Origin: CAIQQQ01 sp037445025
GTDB lineage: Bacteria; Pseudomonadota; Alphaproteobacteria; Acetobacterales; Acetobacteraceae
DNA: 64,000 bases
Direction: 5' to 3'
Assembly (NCBI GenBank): GCA_037445025.1
Contig: JBBILI010000009.1
Coordinates: 1-64,000 of the forward strand
In this document: one piece after another, positions 25,175 to 32,918 of the stretch
Numbering within the stretch: position 1 is the first letter of the stretch
How the letters are laid out: each line of letters begins with the position of its first letter
Notes under the pieces: generated by a model
What the model saw: the letters and a program-made list of their open reading frames with translations, nothing else
The model's database searches: none
Told to the model about the DNA's origin: nothing
Made by a program: the position numbers and the translations under genes

Positions 25175-26323
25175 CTACAGCACCAGGGCGGCGAGCAGCG
25201 AGTCGAGCCGTTTGCGCCCTTCCGCCGTCGCGCGCAGGCGATTTGCGTCCCAGGTGAGATATCCGGCCTCGATCGCGGTCTCTAGAACGCCGCGGTCGAT
25301 GGCTGAGAGCAGCGTGCCGCCGGTGCGCTGTTCGAAGCGCGCGGCCTCGATGCCTTCGGCCAGGCGCAGGCCCATCAGCAGCATTTCGCGGGCGCGGTCG
25401 GCTTGGGTGACGATCTCCTCGGCAGTGCTGCCGTGGCCAAGGGCTGCGACACGTTCGGCCCAGGGCTCGGGGGCGCGGTGGCGGCGGGTGGCGATGAGCT
25501 GATCGCCCAGCGTCACACGGCCATGGGCGCCGGGGCCGATGCCGGCATAGTCGCTGTAGCGCCAATAGGCGAGGTTGTGGCGGCTTTCCGCGCCGGGGAT
25601 GGCGTAGTTGGAGATCTCGTAGGGTTGCAGGCCGAACCGCGCGGCCTCCTCGGCCGTGGCGTCGTACAGCGCGGCGGCGGCGTCATCGTCCGGCAGCACG
25701 ATCTGGCCGGACCGGTGCAGCGCCTCATAGGCGGTGCCGGGCTCGATGGTCAGCTGGTAGAGCGAGAGATGGTCGGCGGCCAGCGCCAGCGCCTGGCGCA
25801 GCTCGGCGCGCCAGGCCTCCAGCGTCTGGTGCGGGCGGGCGTAGATCAGATCGAACGACAGACGGGGAAAGATCGCGCGCGCGGCCTCCAGTGCCGCGAT
25901 CGCCTGGGCGGGCGAATGCTGGCGGCCGAGGCGGGCGAGATCGTCGGGGTTGAGGCTCTGCACGCCGATGGAGATGCGGTTGACGCCGGCCTGGGCGAAA
26001 TCCTTCAGGCGGGCGGCTTCGACGCTGGTGGGGTTGGCCTCCAGCGTGATCTCGATGGCGTCGGTGGCGTCGAACAGGGTGCGGGCGTCAGCGATCAGGC
26101 TGGCCACGGTGGCGAGGTTCATCAGGCTCGGCGTGCCGCCGCCGAAGAAGATCGAGGTGAGGCGGCGGCGGCCGAGGCGGGCGGCCTCCCAGGCGAGCTC
26201 GGTGCGCAGGGCGGCGGCGAAGCGGGCCTGGTCGATCCGGTCGCGCACGTGGGAGTTGAAGTCGCAATACGGGCACTTGGCCAGGCAGAACGGCCAGTGG
26301 ATATAGAGGGCGAGAGATTCCAT
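25175..26323 (-). CDS. hemW: Radical SAM heme chaperone HemW
   Basis: A 382-aa radical-SAM protein. The iron-sulfur motif CLAKCPYCDF (C13, C17, C20) has phenylalanine after CD, the feature that separates HemW from true coproporphyrinogen oxidase HemN. FFGGGTPSLMN and ISIGVQSLNPDDLARLGR follow. HemW inserts heme into target proteins. The start MESLALYIHWPFC at 26323 is 25 bp from the divergent ybaK start, so the promoters must overlap the genes or each other. Confidence 0.92.
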   Translation of the reverse strand: MESLALYIHWPFCLAKCPYCDFNSHVRDRIDQARFAAALRTELAWEAARLGRRRLTSIFFGGGTPSLMNLATVASLIADARTLFDATDAIEITLEANPTSVEAARLKDFAQAGVNRISIGVQSLNPDDLARLGRQHSPAQAIAALEAARAIFPRLSFDLIYARPHQTLEAWRAELRQALALAADHLSLYQLTIEPGTAYEALHRSGQIVLPDDDAAAALYDATAEEAARFGLQPYEISNYAIPGAESRHNLAYWRYSDYAGIGPGAHGRVTLGDQLIATRRHRAPEPWAERVAALGHGSTAEEIVTQADRAREMLLMGLRLAEGIEAARFEQRTGGTLLSAIDRGVLETAIEAGYLTWDANRLRATAEGRKRLDSLLAALVL

Positions 26324-26348
26324 CAGCGGCCTATAGAGGGAAGCCACG

Positions 26349-26819
26349 ATGAGCGCATCTGTGGAGCGCGTGCGGGCGGCGTTGCGGGCGGCGGGGCATG
26401 ACGATGCGGTGCTGGTGTTCCCCGCGGGCACGCGCACCTCGGCCGATGCGGCGGCGGCGATCGGCTGCGACGTGGCTCAAATTGCCAAGTCGATCGTGTT
26501 TCGCGCGGGGGAGCGGGCGGTGGTGGCGATCGCGTCCGGCGCCAAACGGGTGGATCCGCGCAAGGTGGCGGCCGCACTTGGGGTGAAGGTGAAGTCCGCC
26601 GGGGCGGAGTTCGTGGTGAGCCGGACCGGCTTCATGCCTGGGGGGGTGTCTCCGGTGGGGCATGCGACTGCGCCGCTGATGGTGTTCGACCGCGATCTGC
26701 TGGCGCTTCACCCGATCTGGGCCACCGGCGGATCGCCCGACACGGTGTTCTGCACCGAGGCGGCCGAACTGGCCCGCATCACCGGGGCGGTGATCGCTGA
26801 TATCCGACTCGAGGCCTGA
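26349..26819 (+). CDS. YbaK/EbsC-type aminoacyl-tRNA deacylase
   Basis: A 156-aa protein of the YbaK/ProX-type editing family, which hydrolyses wrongly charged tRNA in trans. Typical elements are AAAIGCDVAQIAKSIVFRA, the GAKRVDPRKVAAALG segment, GFMPGGVSPVGH and the ending TGAVIADIRLEA. It is probably cytoplasmic. It is 2 nt from the next gene (lysE-like), so the two are co-transcribed. Confidence 0.88.
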   Translation: MSASVERVRAALRAAGHDDAVLVFPAGTRTSADAAAAIGCDVAQIAKSIVFRAGERAVVAIASGAKRVDPRKVAAALGVKVKSAGAEFVVSRTGFMPGGVSPVGHATAPLMVFDRDLLALHPIWATGGSPDTVFCTEAAELARITGAVIADIRLEA

Positions 26820-26821
26820 CG

Positions 26822-27424
26822 ATGGGCGGGCAGGTGCTGGCGGTCGGCGGGTTGTGGCTGATTGCGGTGGTGATTCCGGGGCCGAATTTTCTCATCGTCA
26901 CCCGGCTGGCGATCAGCCGGGGCCGGGCGGCCGCGATGCAGGCGGTGCTCGGCATCGTCATCGGCACCGTTCTGTGGGGCACTGCCGGCATGCTTGGCGT
27001 GCAGACGGTGTTCGCGGCGTTTCCGTCCGTCTATGGCGCGCTGCAGATGGTCGGGGCCGCCTGGCTGCTGGTTGTGGGGATTCGGACGTTGCGCGGTGGG
27101 GCGACGGCGAAGGCCGCGTTGCAGCCTGCCGAGGGGGTGCGGACCGGGTTGCTGTCCAGCCTGTCCAATCCGAAATCGGCGCTGCTGATCGGCAGCCTGT
27201 TCGCCGCCGTGCTGACGGAGCGGACCGATGCGCTGACCGGGGCGGCGATGGTGGCGGAGATCGCCGCGATTTCGTTCGGCTGGTACGCCCTGGTCAGCAC
27301 GATGGTGGCGGCGCCTGCGGTGGCCAGCGGCTTTCACCGGGCCGGGCCGTGGATCGACCGGGTGGCCGGTCTGGTGTTCATCGGCTTCGCGCTGCGGATC
27401 ATCGCCACGCGGTTGGGCGTTTGA
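26822..27424 (+). CDS. LysE/RhtB-family amino-acid exporter
   Basis: A 200-aa inner-membrane protein with about six hydrophobic segments. The N-terminal PGPNFLIVTRLAISRGRAAA is the LysE/RhtB signature, and SLSNPKSALL is the second conserved motif. It probably exports a hydrophilic amino acid or homoserine-like compound. Its stop at 27424 directly touches the stop of the convergent tauD-like gene at 27425, so no intergenic terminator is available. Confidence 0.9.
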   Translation: MGGQVLAVGGLWLIAVVIPGPNFLIVTRLAISRGRAAAMQAVLGIVIGTVLWGTAGMLGVQTVFAAFPSVYGALQMVGAAWLLVVGIRTLRGGATAKAALQPAEGVRTGLLSSLSNPKSALLIGSLFAAVLTERTDALTGAAMVAEIAAISFGWYALVSTMVAAPAVASGFHRAGPWIDRVAGLVFIGFALRIIATRLGV

Positions 27425-28237
27425 TCAGGCGCGGTAGAACGGCACGTCGCCTTTGATCGTGACGCGGGTGCCGCTGCGGGTGTGGGGGAAATAGTCCCAC
27501 AGGGCGTGGTGCTGGGCCGCGCGGTTGTCCCAGAACGCCACCGAGTTCTGCTGCCAGCGGAAGCGGCAGGCGAATTCGGGGGTTTCGACGTGGCGGAACA
27601 GGAAGGCGAGCAGCGCGTCGCTTTCCGGCTTGCTCAGCTCGTTGATGCGGGTGGTGAAGAAGGAGTTCACGAACAGGGCCTGGCGCCCCGTCACCGGATG
27701 GGTGCGGATGACCGGGTGCACGGCGCGGGGGTAGACGCGGCCGGCATCGTTGGCGGTGTAGCGGCCGCGGTAGAGGCCTTCGCCGTCATGCACCGCGGTC
27801 ATGCCTGCGAGCAGGCGCTGCATGGGCTGGGAGAGCGCCTCGTAGGCGGCGTACATGTTGGCGAACAGCGTGTCGCCGCCGAGTTCGGGCAGGACGCGCA
27901 TATACAGGATGCTGCCCATCGGCGGTTCGGCGTCGCAGGAGACGTCGGAGTGCCAGGCTTCGCCGTTGACGTATTTGGAGTCAGCGTCGGCGTGGATGAT
28001 CATCACTTCCGGGTGGCCCGCGATGGAGGGTGCGGCGGGGTGGATGTGCAGGTCGCCGAAGTGGCTTCCGAAGGCTTTCTGCTGGGCGTGGTCGAGGTGC
28101 TGGTCGCGGAAGCAGATGACCAGGTTGTCCATCAGCGCGGTGTGCACGGCCTGGAAGGTTTCGGTGTCGAGCGGCTGGGCGAGGTCGATGCCGAGGAGTT
28201 CGGCGCCGATGGCGGGGGTGAGTTTGCGGATTTCCAT
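27425..28237 (-). CDS. TauD/TfdA-family 2-oxoglutarate-dependent dioxygenase
   Basis: A 270-aa Fe(II)/2-oxoglutarate oxygenase, near the normal family length. The iron ligands are H96 and D98 (WHSDVS) and H243 (NRAAQHHALWDY). The 2-oxoglutarate arginine lies in HTRSGTRVTIKGD. Family members hydroxylate taurine, 2,4-D, alkyl sulfates or related compounds; the substrate here is not evident. A composite repeat separates its start from the 3' end of the small lipoprotein gene transcribed toward it. Confidence 0.9.
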   Translation of the reverse strand: MEIRKLTPAIGAELLGIDLAQPLDTETFQAVHTALMDNLVICFRDQHLDHAQQKAFGSHFGDLHIHPAAPSIAGHPEVMIIHADADSKYVNGEAWHSDVSCDAEPPMGSILYMRVLPELGGDTLFANMYAAYEALSQPMQRLLAGMTAVHDGEGLYRGRYTANDAGRVYPRAVHPVIRTHPVTGRQALFVNSFFTTRINELSKPESDALLAFLFRHVETPEFACRFRWQQNSVAFWDNRAAQHHALWDYFPHTRSGTRVTIKGDVPFYRA

Positions 28238-28255
28238 GGTTGTGCTCCCAGGGTT

Positions 28256-28387
28256 TAAGGAAGGTCTTCTTTTTCTTAAGAAAAAGAAGCAAAAAGACTT
28301 TTATTCGTTTAAGCGGAACTCTTTTCGGAGGAGGGCGTCAGCCGATTGAACGTTTTTTTGGTTCTTTTTTTTCAAAAAAAGAACTTC
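28256..28387. repeat. Composite hairpin repeat, copy 8
   Basis: A GCTTC hairpin at 28264-28290 (longer arms), a core at 28307-28346 (TTTAAGCGGAAC ... TTTCGGAGG ... GCGTCAGCC) and a GGTTC hairpin at 28360-28385. It lies between co-directional minus-strand genes, downstream of the lipoprotein gene and just upstream of the dioxygenase start. Confidence 0.88.
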
Positions 28388-28810
28388 TTATCTTACAAAT
28401 ACCCTAACCTCCCGCGCCGGATTCCCCGCCTCCTCCACCAGCCCGAGATGGATATGATCCGGCTGCACCGCCTGTTCGGCGATGGCGCGGGCCACGGTGG
28501 CGGCGTCATGTTCCTGCCGGGGCGTGGCACGGGCGCCGATGGCCAGCGGCACGATCACGTCGAACTGCACATCGGGCTTGCGGGCGGTGGCGGCGGCGAC
28601 GGCGTCGGTCAGGTCCGGCTCGTAATCCGTGGGCTGGCCGTCGAAGCGGATGACGACCAGCGGGCGGTCCGGCAGTTTGGTGACGCTGTCCACCGCCGGG
28701 GCGACGGCCGCGCCCTGGAAATTGCGTTGGTCGATCAGGGCGACATAGGGGTAGTGACCGATCGGTGTGCAGGCGCCCACCAGCAGCGCCAGGCCGACCC
28801 CGAGCCTCAC
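28388..28810 (-). CDS. Small putative lipoprotein, function unknown
   Basis: A 140-aa protein. The N-terminus MRLGVGLALLVGACTP has a lipoprotein-like signal with VGAC as lipobox. The rest is soluble, with acidic stretches and a repeated-looking segment (TKLPDRPLVVIRFDGQPTDY). The gene overlaps the upstream class II aldolase gene by 4 nt, so it is co-translated with it. No family was recognised. Confidence 0.55.
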   Translation of the reverse strand: MRLGVGLALLVGACTPIGHYPYVALIDQRNFQGAAVAPAVDSVTKLPDRPLVVIRFDGQPTDYEPDLTDAVAAATARKPDVQFDVIVPLAIGARATPRQEHDAATVARAIAEQAVQPDHIHLGLVEEAGNPAREVRVFVR

Positions 28811-29589
28811 GTGCGGTAGCCCGGCACGTCCTGATCGAGGATGCGCTTGACGCTTTCCAGATGCAGCCGGGCCGATTCGCCGTCACCCAGGCGCATCTGG
28901 GCCGCGGTGTGGGCGATCACCTCCGGCGCCACGTCCTTCAGCTTGCGGCCGGTGGACATGGCCAGGCGCTGCACCTCGCAGGCGCGTTCGAGATAGTAGA
29001 GATCGTCCCAGGCGGTGGCGATGTCGGGGCCCACCACCATGACGCCGTGGTTGCGCATGAACACGATGTCGGCGTCGGCCATGGAGGCTGCGATGCGGTC
29101 GCCTTCGGTCTCGTCCAGGGCAAGGCCGTTGTAGTGGTCGTCCACGATCAGACGGCCGTGGAACTTGATGGCGGTCTGCCCGGCCCAGATCAGCGGCGGG
29201 CCTTCGAGCATGGCGAGTGCGGTGGCGTTGGGCATGTGGGTGTGCAGCGCGACGCGGGCGCGGGGTTTGTTCGCGTGAACGCGGGCGTGGATGAAGAAGG
29301 CGGTGGCCTCGGGCACGCCGTCACCGGCGACGACGCGGCCCTGGAAGTCACAGATCAGCAGGCGCGAGGCGGTGATCTCGGCGAAGGCCCAGCCATAGGG
29401 GTTGACGAGGAACAGCTCGTCGCTGCCGGGGACCATGGCGGAGAAATGGTTGCAGATGCCTTCGTGCATGCCGAGGCGGTGGGCCATGCGGAAGCAGGCG
29501 GCGAGGTCGATGCGGGCCTGCCGCACGGCGTCGCTGTCAAGGGCCGAGTTGGAGAGGATCGCGGGGGCGGAGGTCAGTGCGTGTGCCAT
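28807..29589 (-). CDS. Class II aldolase/adducin-family protein
   Basis: A 260-aa metal-dependent aldolase-fold protein. The metal-binding histidines are likely those of LHTHMPNATALAM, with another in MRNHGVMVVGP. Early residues include ARIDLAACFRMAHRLGMHEGICNHFSAMVP, typical of the fuculose-1-phosphate aldolase/adducin superfamily. It may be an aldolase or decarboxylase for a sugar or hydroxyacid; the substrate is unknown. It starts the small operon with the lipoprotein. A roughly 500-bp gene-free stretch lies upstream. Confidence 0.82.
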   Translation of the reverse strand: MAHALTSAPAILSNSALDSDAVRQARIDLAACFRMAHRLGMHEGICNHFSAMVPGSDELFLVNPYGWAFAEITASRLLICDFQGRVVAGDGVPEATAFFIHARVHANKPRARVALHTHMPNATALAMLEGPPLIWAGQTAIKFHGRLIVDDHYNGLALDETEGDRIAASMADADIVFMRNHGVMVVGPDIATAWDDLYYLERACEVQRLAMSTGRKLKDVAPEVIAHTAAQMRLGDGESARLHLESVKRILDQDVPGYRT

Positions 29590-30094
29590 GGGCGGAGAGT
29601 GCCGGATCGAGTGGCAAAATCCAAGCGGGCACAGAGTCGGGGTGCCGTATCAGCACGGCCGGTGCAGTTCTGATGCCGGTCACGTTGGGGTATGATGGGG
29701 CGCGGCAGATGCCCGGCGGCTCCCGCGCCACAGCCGGTGACGCGGTTTCGTTTCAGGACTTCGCTTCGGCCAACTCGACGTGATATCTTAACAGGAACCT
29801 GCTCCGTTCACGTTCGGTGTGTCGCGTCCCATGAGCCAGTTGGCGTTCTCATTCGGTTTGAGCAATCTCTGGTGGCCATCTGTATCCAAGCCATGGGGGC
29901 TCGGATACAGCCCGCCTTTTTGAGGCAGATGGCAGAATTTCTGCTGTGAACATCCCGCCCGCGCGGCTGCTGCTCAACCCATCCCGGATGGAGCAACCGC
30001 AAGGCGCCGGGAGTGACCCGTAGGAAAAACCTGAACAAAAATTCTAAAGATATTTTTGTCAAATTCCGTATATTTTCTTGTCAGGGTCGGTGTG
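29590..30094. other. Gene-free stretch upstream of the accessory island
   Basis: About 500 bp with no convincing gene. G+C content falls towards its right end, with an A/T-rich patch at 30020-30075. The only notable structure is the inverted repeat described at 30035-30059. A promoter for the small HTH gene probably lies in the A/T-rich patch, but no clear -35/-10 pair could be picked. Confidence 0.6.
30035..30059. promoter_or_regulatory. Putative operator: ACAAAAAT / ATTTTTGT inverted repeat
   Basis: Eight-bp perfect arms lie at 30035-30042 and 30052-30059 with a 9-nt spacer, 35 nt before the ATG of a small gene whose product has a helix-turn-helix-like end. Position and symmetry suggest a binding site for that regulator (inference). 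Confidence 0.35.
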
Positions 30095-30349
30095 ATGGAG
30101 CGTAAGAGTGCTGCCGAACGGCTGCGGCGAATTCGGACGGATATCAAGGAGTTGGAGCGCGATCTCCTGTTGCTGGAAGAACTTCGGGCGGTCGCCAAGT
30201 CGGACGGAGGGCGGCTTACCCCATTCGGGCGACGGCTCGTGGGCCTGTTCAGAGAGCACACCGAGGTACGCCAAGCTTACGTGGGCAAGCTGCTAGAGAT
30301 TAGTCCCGGAGCCGTTTCAATGCACTACGGCAAAGACGACGACATGTGA
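30095..30349 (+). CDS. Small HTH-like protein, probable regulator of island
   Basis: An 84-aa protein not assigned to a family. Residues about 5-36 are rich in charged heptad-like residues (RLRRIRTDIKELERDLLLLE), predicting a coiled coil. The C-terminal part (RQAYVGKLLEISPGAVSMHY) resembles a helix-turn-helix with a recognition helix near GAVSMHY. ATG 30095 is chosen because the upstream extension starts at an unlikely TTG in an A/T-rich patch. It lies 27 bp upstream of the YbjN-like gene on the same strand. Confidence 0.6.
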   Translation: MERKSAAERLRRIRTDIKELERDLLLLEELRAVAKSDGGRLTPFGRRLVGLFREHTEVRQAYVGKLLEISPGAVSMHYGKDDDM

Positions 30350-30376
30350 TCCCAGACCAGTGTGAGGAGAGTTTTC

Positions 30377-30763
30377 ATGCCACTCAATCAGAACGATATC
30401 ATGTCTGCCCTCAAAGCTGAGGGATATTGCCCCGAGCTGGACGAGGAAGGCGATGTTTGGTTCAGGTTCGAAGGAGGAACCTACTACATCCAGCTCACGA
30501 AAAGTGACGAGACCTATCTCCGACTTGTTTTCCCGTCATTCTGGAAGATCGACGACGAGCCTGAACGGCGGCGCGCCCTCTACGCGGCCAACCAGGCCAA
30601 CGCGCAGATCAAGATCGCCAAGGTCTATCTGCTGCACAACGTCTGTTCTGTCGACGCCGACCATCTGATCAACGACGTCAACGATCTTGAAGAACGTCTC
30701 CCCCGGTCCTTGCGGGCCATCCAGGAAGGGGTGCGGGTGTTCCGGGACGCGATGGCGCACTGA
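30377..30763 (+). CDS. YbjN-like protein
   Basis: A 128-aa protein with the overall pattern of the YbjN family (a type III chaperone-like fold): EGYCPELDEEGDVWFRFEGGTYYI, LRLVFPSFWKIDD, then an ANQANAQIKIAKVYLL helix. YbjN proteins are implicated in regulation or chaperoning, but no enzymatic role is known. The ribosome-binding site GAGGAGA at 30364-30370 fixes the start at ATG 30377. The next gene begins 81 nt after its stop on the same strand, so the three island genes may be one operon. A partner role for the PLD-like protein is only inference. Confidence 0.68.
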   Translation: MPLNQNDIMSALKAEGYCPELDEEGDVWFRFEGGTYYIQLTKSDETYLRLVFPSFWKIDDEPERRRALYAANQANAQIKIAKVYLLHNVCSVDADHLINDVNDLEERLPRSLRAIQEGVRVFRDAMAH

Positions 30764-30844
30764 CGCCAGCAGACTTTGCGCCGGATGGGCAGCGAGGAAT
30801 GGCCCATCCGGCTCAGCCACATTGCTAGGATGAGGGGGAGAGCC

Positions 30845-31864
30845 ATGACATTCTTGACCGGTCAAGGCATCGTTGCGCAAGTCGAGAATATCTTGCAAGG
30901 CAACAACCCACGGTGCGCGGTAGCCTTTTGGGGCGCTGGGGCGGGGCAACTCTTTGGCCAACACATGAGGCCGGACGCCAGGATCATCTGCAACTTGTCC
31001 ATGGGCGGCACCAATCCGCACGAGATCGGGGCTCTGCAGGCACGGGGGATCCAAATTCGGCACAACGATCGGCTCCACGCGAAGATCTATCTCGGCGCTG
31101 GTTCGGCCGTGGTGACATCGGCCAACGCCTCGGCCAATGGCCTTGGGCTTGAAGGCTTGGAAGTTGCGGGGTGGACCGAAGCCGGTGTGCTCGTCAGCGA
31201 TACGGCGATGGTCCAGACGATCGGCGAGTGGTTCGAGGCGTTATGGGGGCAGAGCAGTCCGGTTAACGACGTTGCGCTTGAGCAAGCCTTGGCGGCCTGG
31301 CGGCTACACCAAATGGTGCATCCGGCCGCCGATGAGTTCGCCCAATTCCAGATCCAGGATGAGCTTTTCCCATTGATCACCTGGTATCAGAATGCGGAAT
31401 GGGAATTCAATCCAGAGCTACTCGCGGGACTTGAAGGTCAAGCATTGCAGCAAGTGCGAGAGGAGATCGAGAATGGACTGGACATCGACAATCGAGAGGT
31501 TGAGGAGCCCTTTCTTATTCAAGGTCGATGGATGCTGGTGTATCGAATGACCGCTGCCGGGAACCCACATCAAGCGGAATATCCCACCTGGCACCAAATT
31601 GGTCCTATTATCGAACAAGCATTCAGATTTGATGGAGAGGATGATTTTCACGATGTCGTCGGACAGCTTGCCATGGATAACCCTGAGCCATTTCCCATCA
31701 CACAACAATTTCGTGACCAGTTCCTAGACCTCCTCATAACTGAACAGTTTGCCGACCTGCGAGATTCCAACTATTACGACAACCAAGGTATCTGGTTTAC
31801 CGAGGAACGCGTTGCTCTGATGCGGAGATTCTGGCAAACTCTCCAAAATGGACTTCAGGGCTGA
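30845..31864 (+). CDS. PLD-superfamily (single HxK motif) protein, possible nuclease
   Basis: A 339-aa protein. The N-terminal half has a phospholipase-D-like site: H78-x-K80 in RLHAKIYLGAG, followed 12-14 residues later by TSAN (S92, N94) and acidic residues at E103/E106. This single-copy HxK...N...E pattern recalls Nuc/BfiI-type nucleases that dimerise to build one active site. The canonical Asp after HxK(x)4 is Ala here. Residues about 130-339 form an unrecognised, acidic and aromatic-rich region (ITWYQNAEWEFNPELL; RFWQTLQNGLQG). The start ATG 30845 follows GAGGGGGAGAG at 30832-30842. The codon usage is less G+C-rich than the neighbours. Confidence 0.7.
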   Translation: MTFLTGQGIVAQVENILQGNNPRCAVAFWGAGAGQLFGQHMRPDARIICNLSMGGTNPHEIGALQARGIQIRHNDRLHAKIYLGAGSAVVTSANASANGLGLEGLEVAGWTEAGVLVSDTAMVQTIGEWFEALWGQSSPVNDVALEQALAAWRLHQMVHPAADEFAQFQIQDELFPLITWYQNAEWEFNPELLAGLEGQALQQVREEIENGLDIDNREVEEPFLIQGRWMLVYRMTAAGNPHQAEYPTWHQIGPIIEQAFRFDGEDDFHDVVGQLAMDNPEPFPITQQFRDQFLDLLITEQFADLRDSNYYDNQGIWFTEERVALMRRFWQTLQNGLQG

Positions 31865-31995
31865 TTGCGCCGCGAGACCAGCGAACGACATGCGCTTGTG
31901 TCCGCCTTGCCTGCTGCCTTACCAGCATCCGACACCGGATCGATTGACATCGCCGCCTGTTGTGGATGTCGGCCCTATCAAGGGGTGAGCCGGTC

Positions 31996-32784
31996 TCACA
32001 GGCCCTCGCGCGATGTCCGCACGCTCTCCGAGCAGATCGACGCGGCCCCTGGCTGGAAAGGCCAGAAATCGAGTGCGATGTCCGGCCGGAAGTCACAGTT
32101 CGGCGTATCGAGCGGGGTGGGATAGGCGGTGCGGGAGGGTGCGGTCGGGAACAGGTCGCGCCTGGCGTAAGTGAGTTCCAGCGTGTCGGCCATGCGGAAG
32201 CCGCCGATGTCGCCGATTTCGCCCCAGTTGTTGGCGTGGACGTGGACGAGGGCGAAGTCGGCGGCGAGGCGGGCGAGCATGCGGGCGGCGCGGACGCGGA
32301 AGTCGGGTTCGCGGAGGCGGAACAGGTCGTGCAGTTCGAGCGTGATCTGGGCGAAGCGGCGGAGATCGGCGGGGTCAGCCTCGGCGAGGGCGGTCCATTC
32401 CGCGCCCTCGACATCGATCTTGAGGATCGGGTCGATGGTGTCGTGCGGCAGCAGCGCCATGTGCTCGGCGAGCGTGGCGAGGTCGGCGGCGCGGTCGGTC
32501 TCGCCGCACAGGCCGCGGCGGTGCCAGTGCAAGTTGGGGTGCTGCTGCGGCAGGCCTTCGACGGTGTGGTCGAACAGGAGAATCATGTGGCCGCGTTCGG
32601 CCAGATCCACGTCGAAGGTGACGGTGGGGCCGACGCCGAAGCTCATCACGATCTGGTGCGGGGCGAGACGGTCGAGCAGCACATAGCCGCCGTCGCCGGG
32701 GCCGCCGATGCGGATCTTGGCGCAGCCGGGCACGTCGCGCGGGATGAGCAGGGACAGGATGTCGAACACGGAGCGATCAGCCAT
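31996..32784 (-). CDS. FkbM-family SAM-dependent methyltransferase
   Basis: A 262-aa protein. The N-terminal region IRIGGPGDGGYVLLD resembles FkbM-type enzymes, and ILKIDVEGAEWTAL is the FkbM hallmark (DVEGxE). The methylated target is unknown; FkbM proteins usually methylate sugar or polyketide hydroxyls. The start MADRSVFDIL at 32784 is divergent from transketolase. Its base composition resembles the core genome, not the island to its left, and the 131 bp between them hold no recognised feature. Confidence 0.82.
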   Translation of the reverse strand: MADRSVFDILSLLIPRDVPGCAKIRIGGPGDGGYVLLDRLAPHQIVMSFGVGPTVTFDVDLAERGHMILLFDHTVEGLPQQHPNLHWHRRGLCGETDRAADLATLAEHMALLPHDTIDPILKIDVEGAEWTALAEADPADLRRFAQITLELHDLFRLREPDFRVRAARMLARLAADFALVHVHANNWGEIGDIGGFRMADTLELTYARRDLFPTAPSRTAYPTPLDTPNCDFRPDIALDFWPFQPGAASICSESVRTSREGL

Positions 32785-32918
32785 GCTTGCGGCCCTTCCA
32801 GGAGAGGGCACGCTTCTGGCACAGCGCCTTGCCGGCACCAAACGCCGGGATTTCCGGGGGCGGGGCTTGCCGGCGGGGCACACGCCTTATAGGAGAGCGC
32901 GACGCGAGGGAGGCTGGC

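Noticed and set aside
29602..31943. CCGGATCGA present near both ends of the accessory island as a possible attachment site
   Set aside because: Nine bases at 29602-29610 and 31935-31943 are too short and the flanks differ; no integrase or tRNA gene is nearby.
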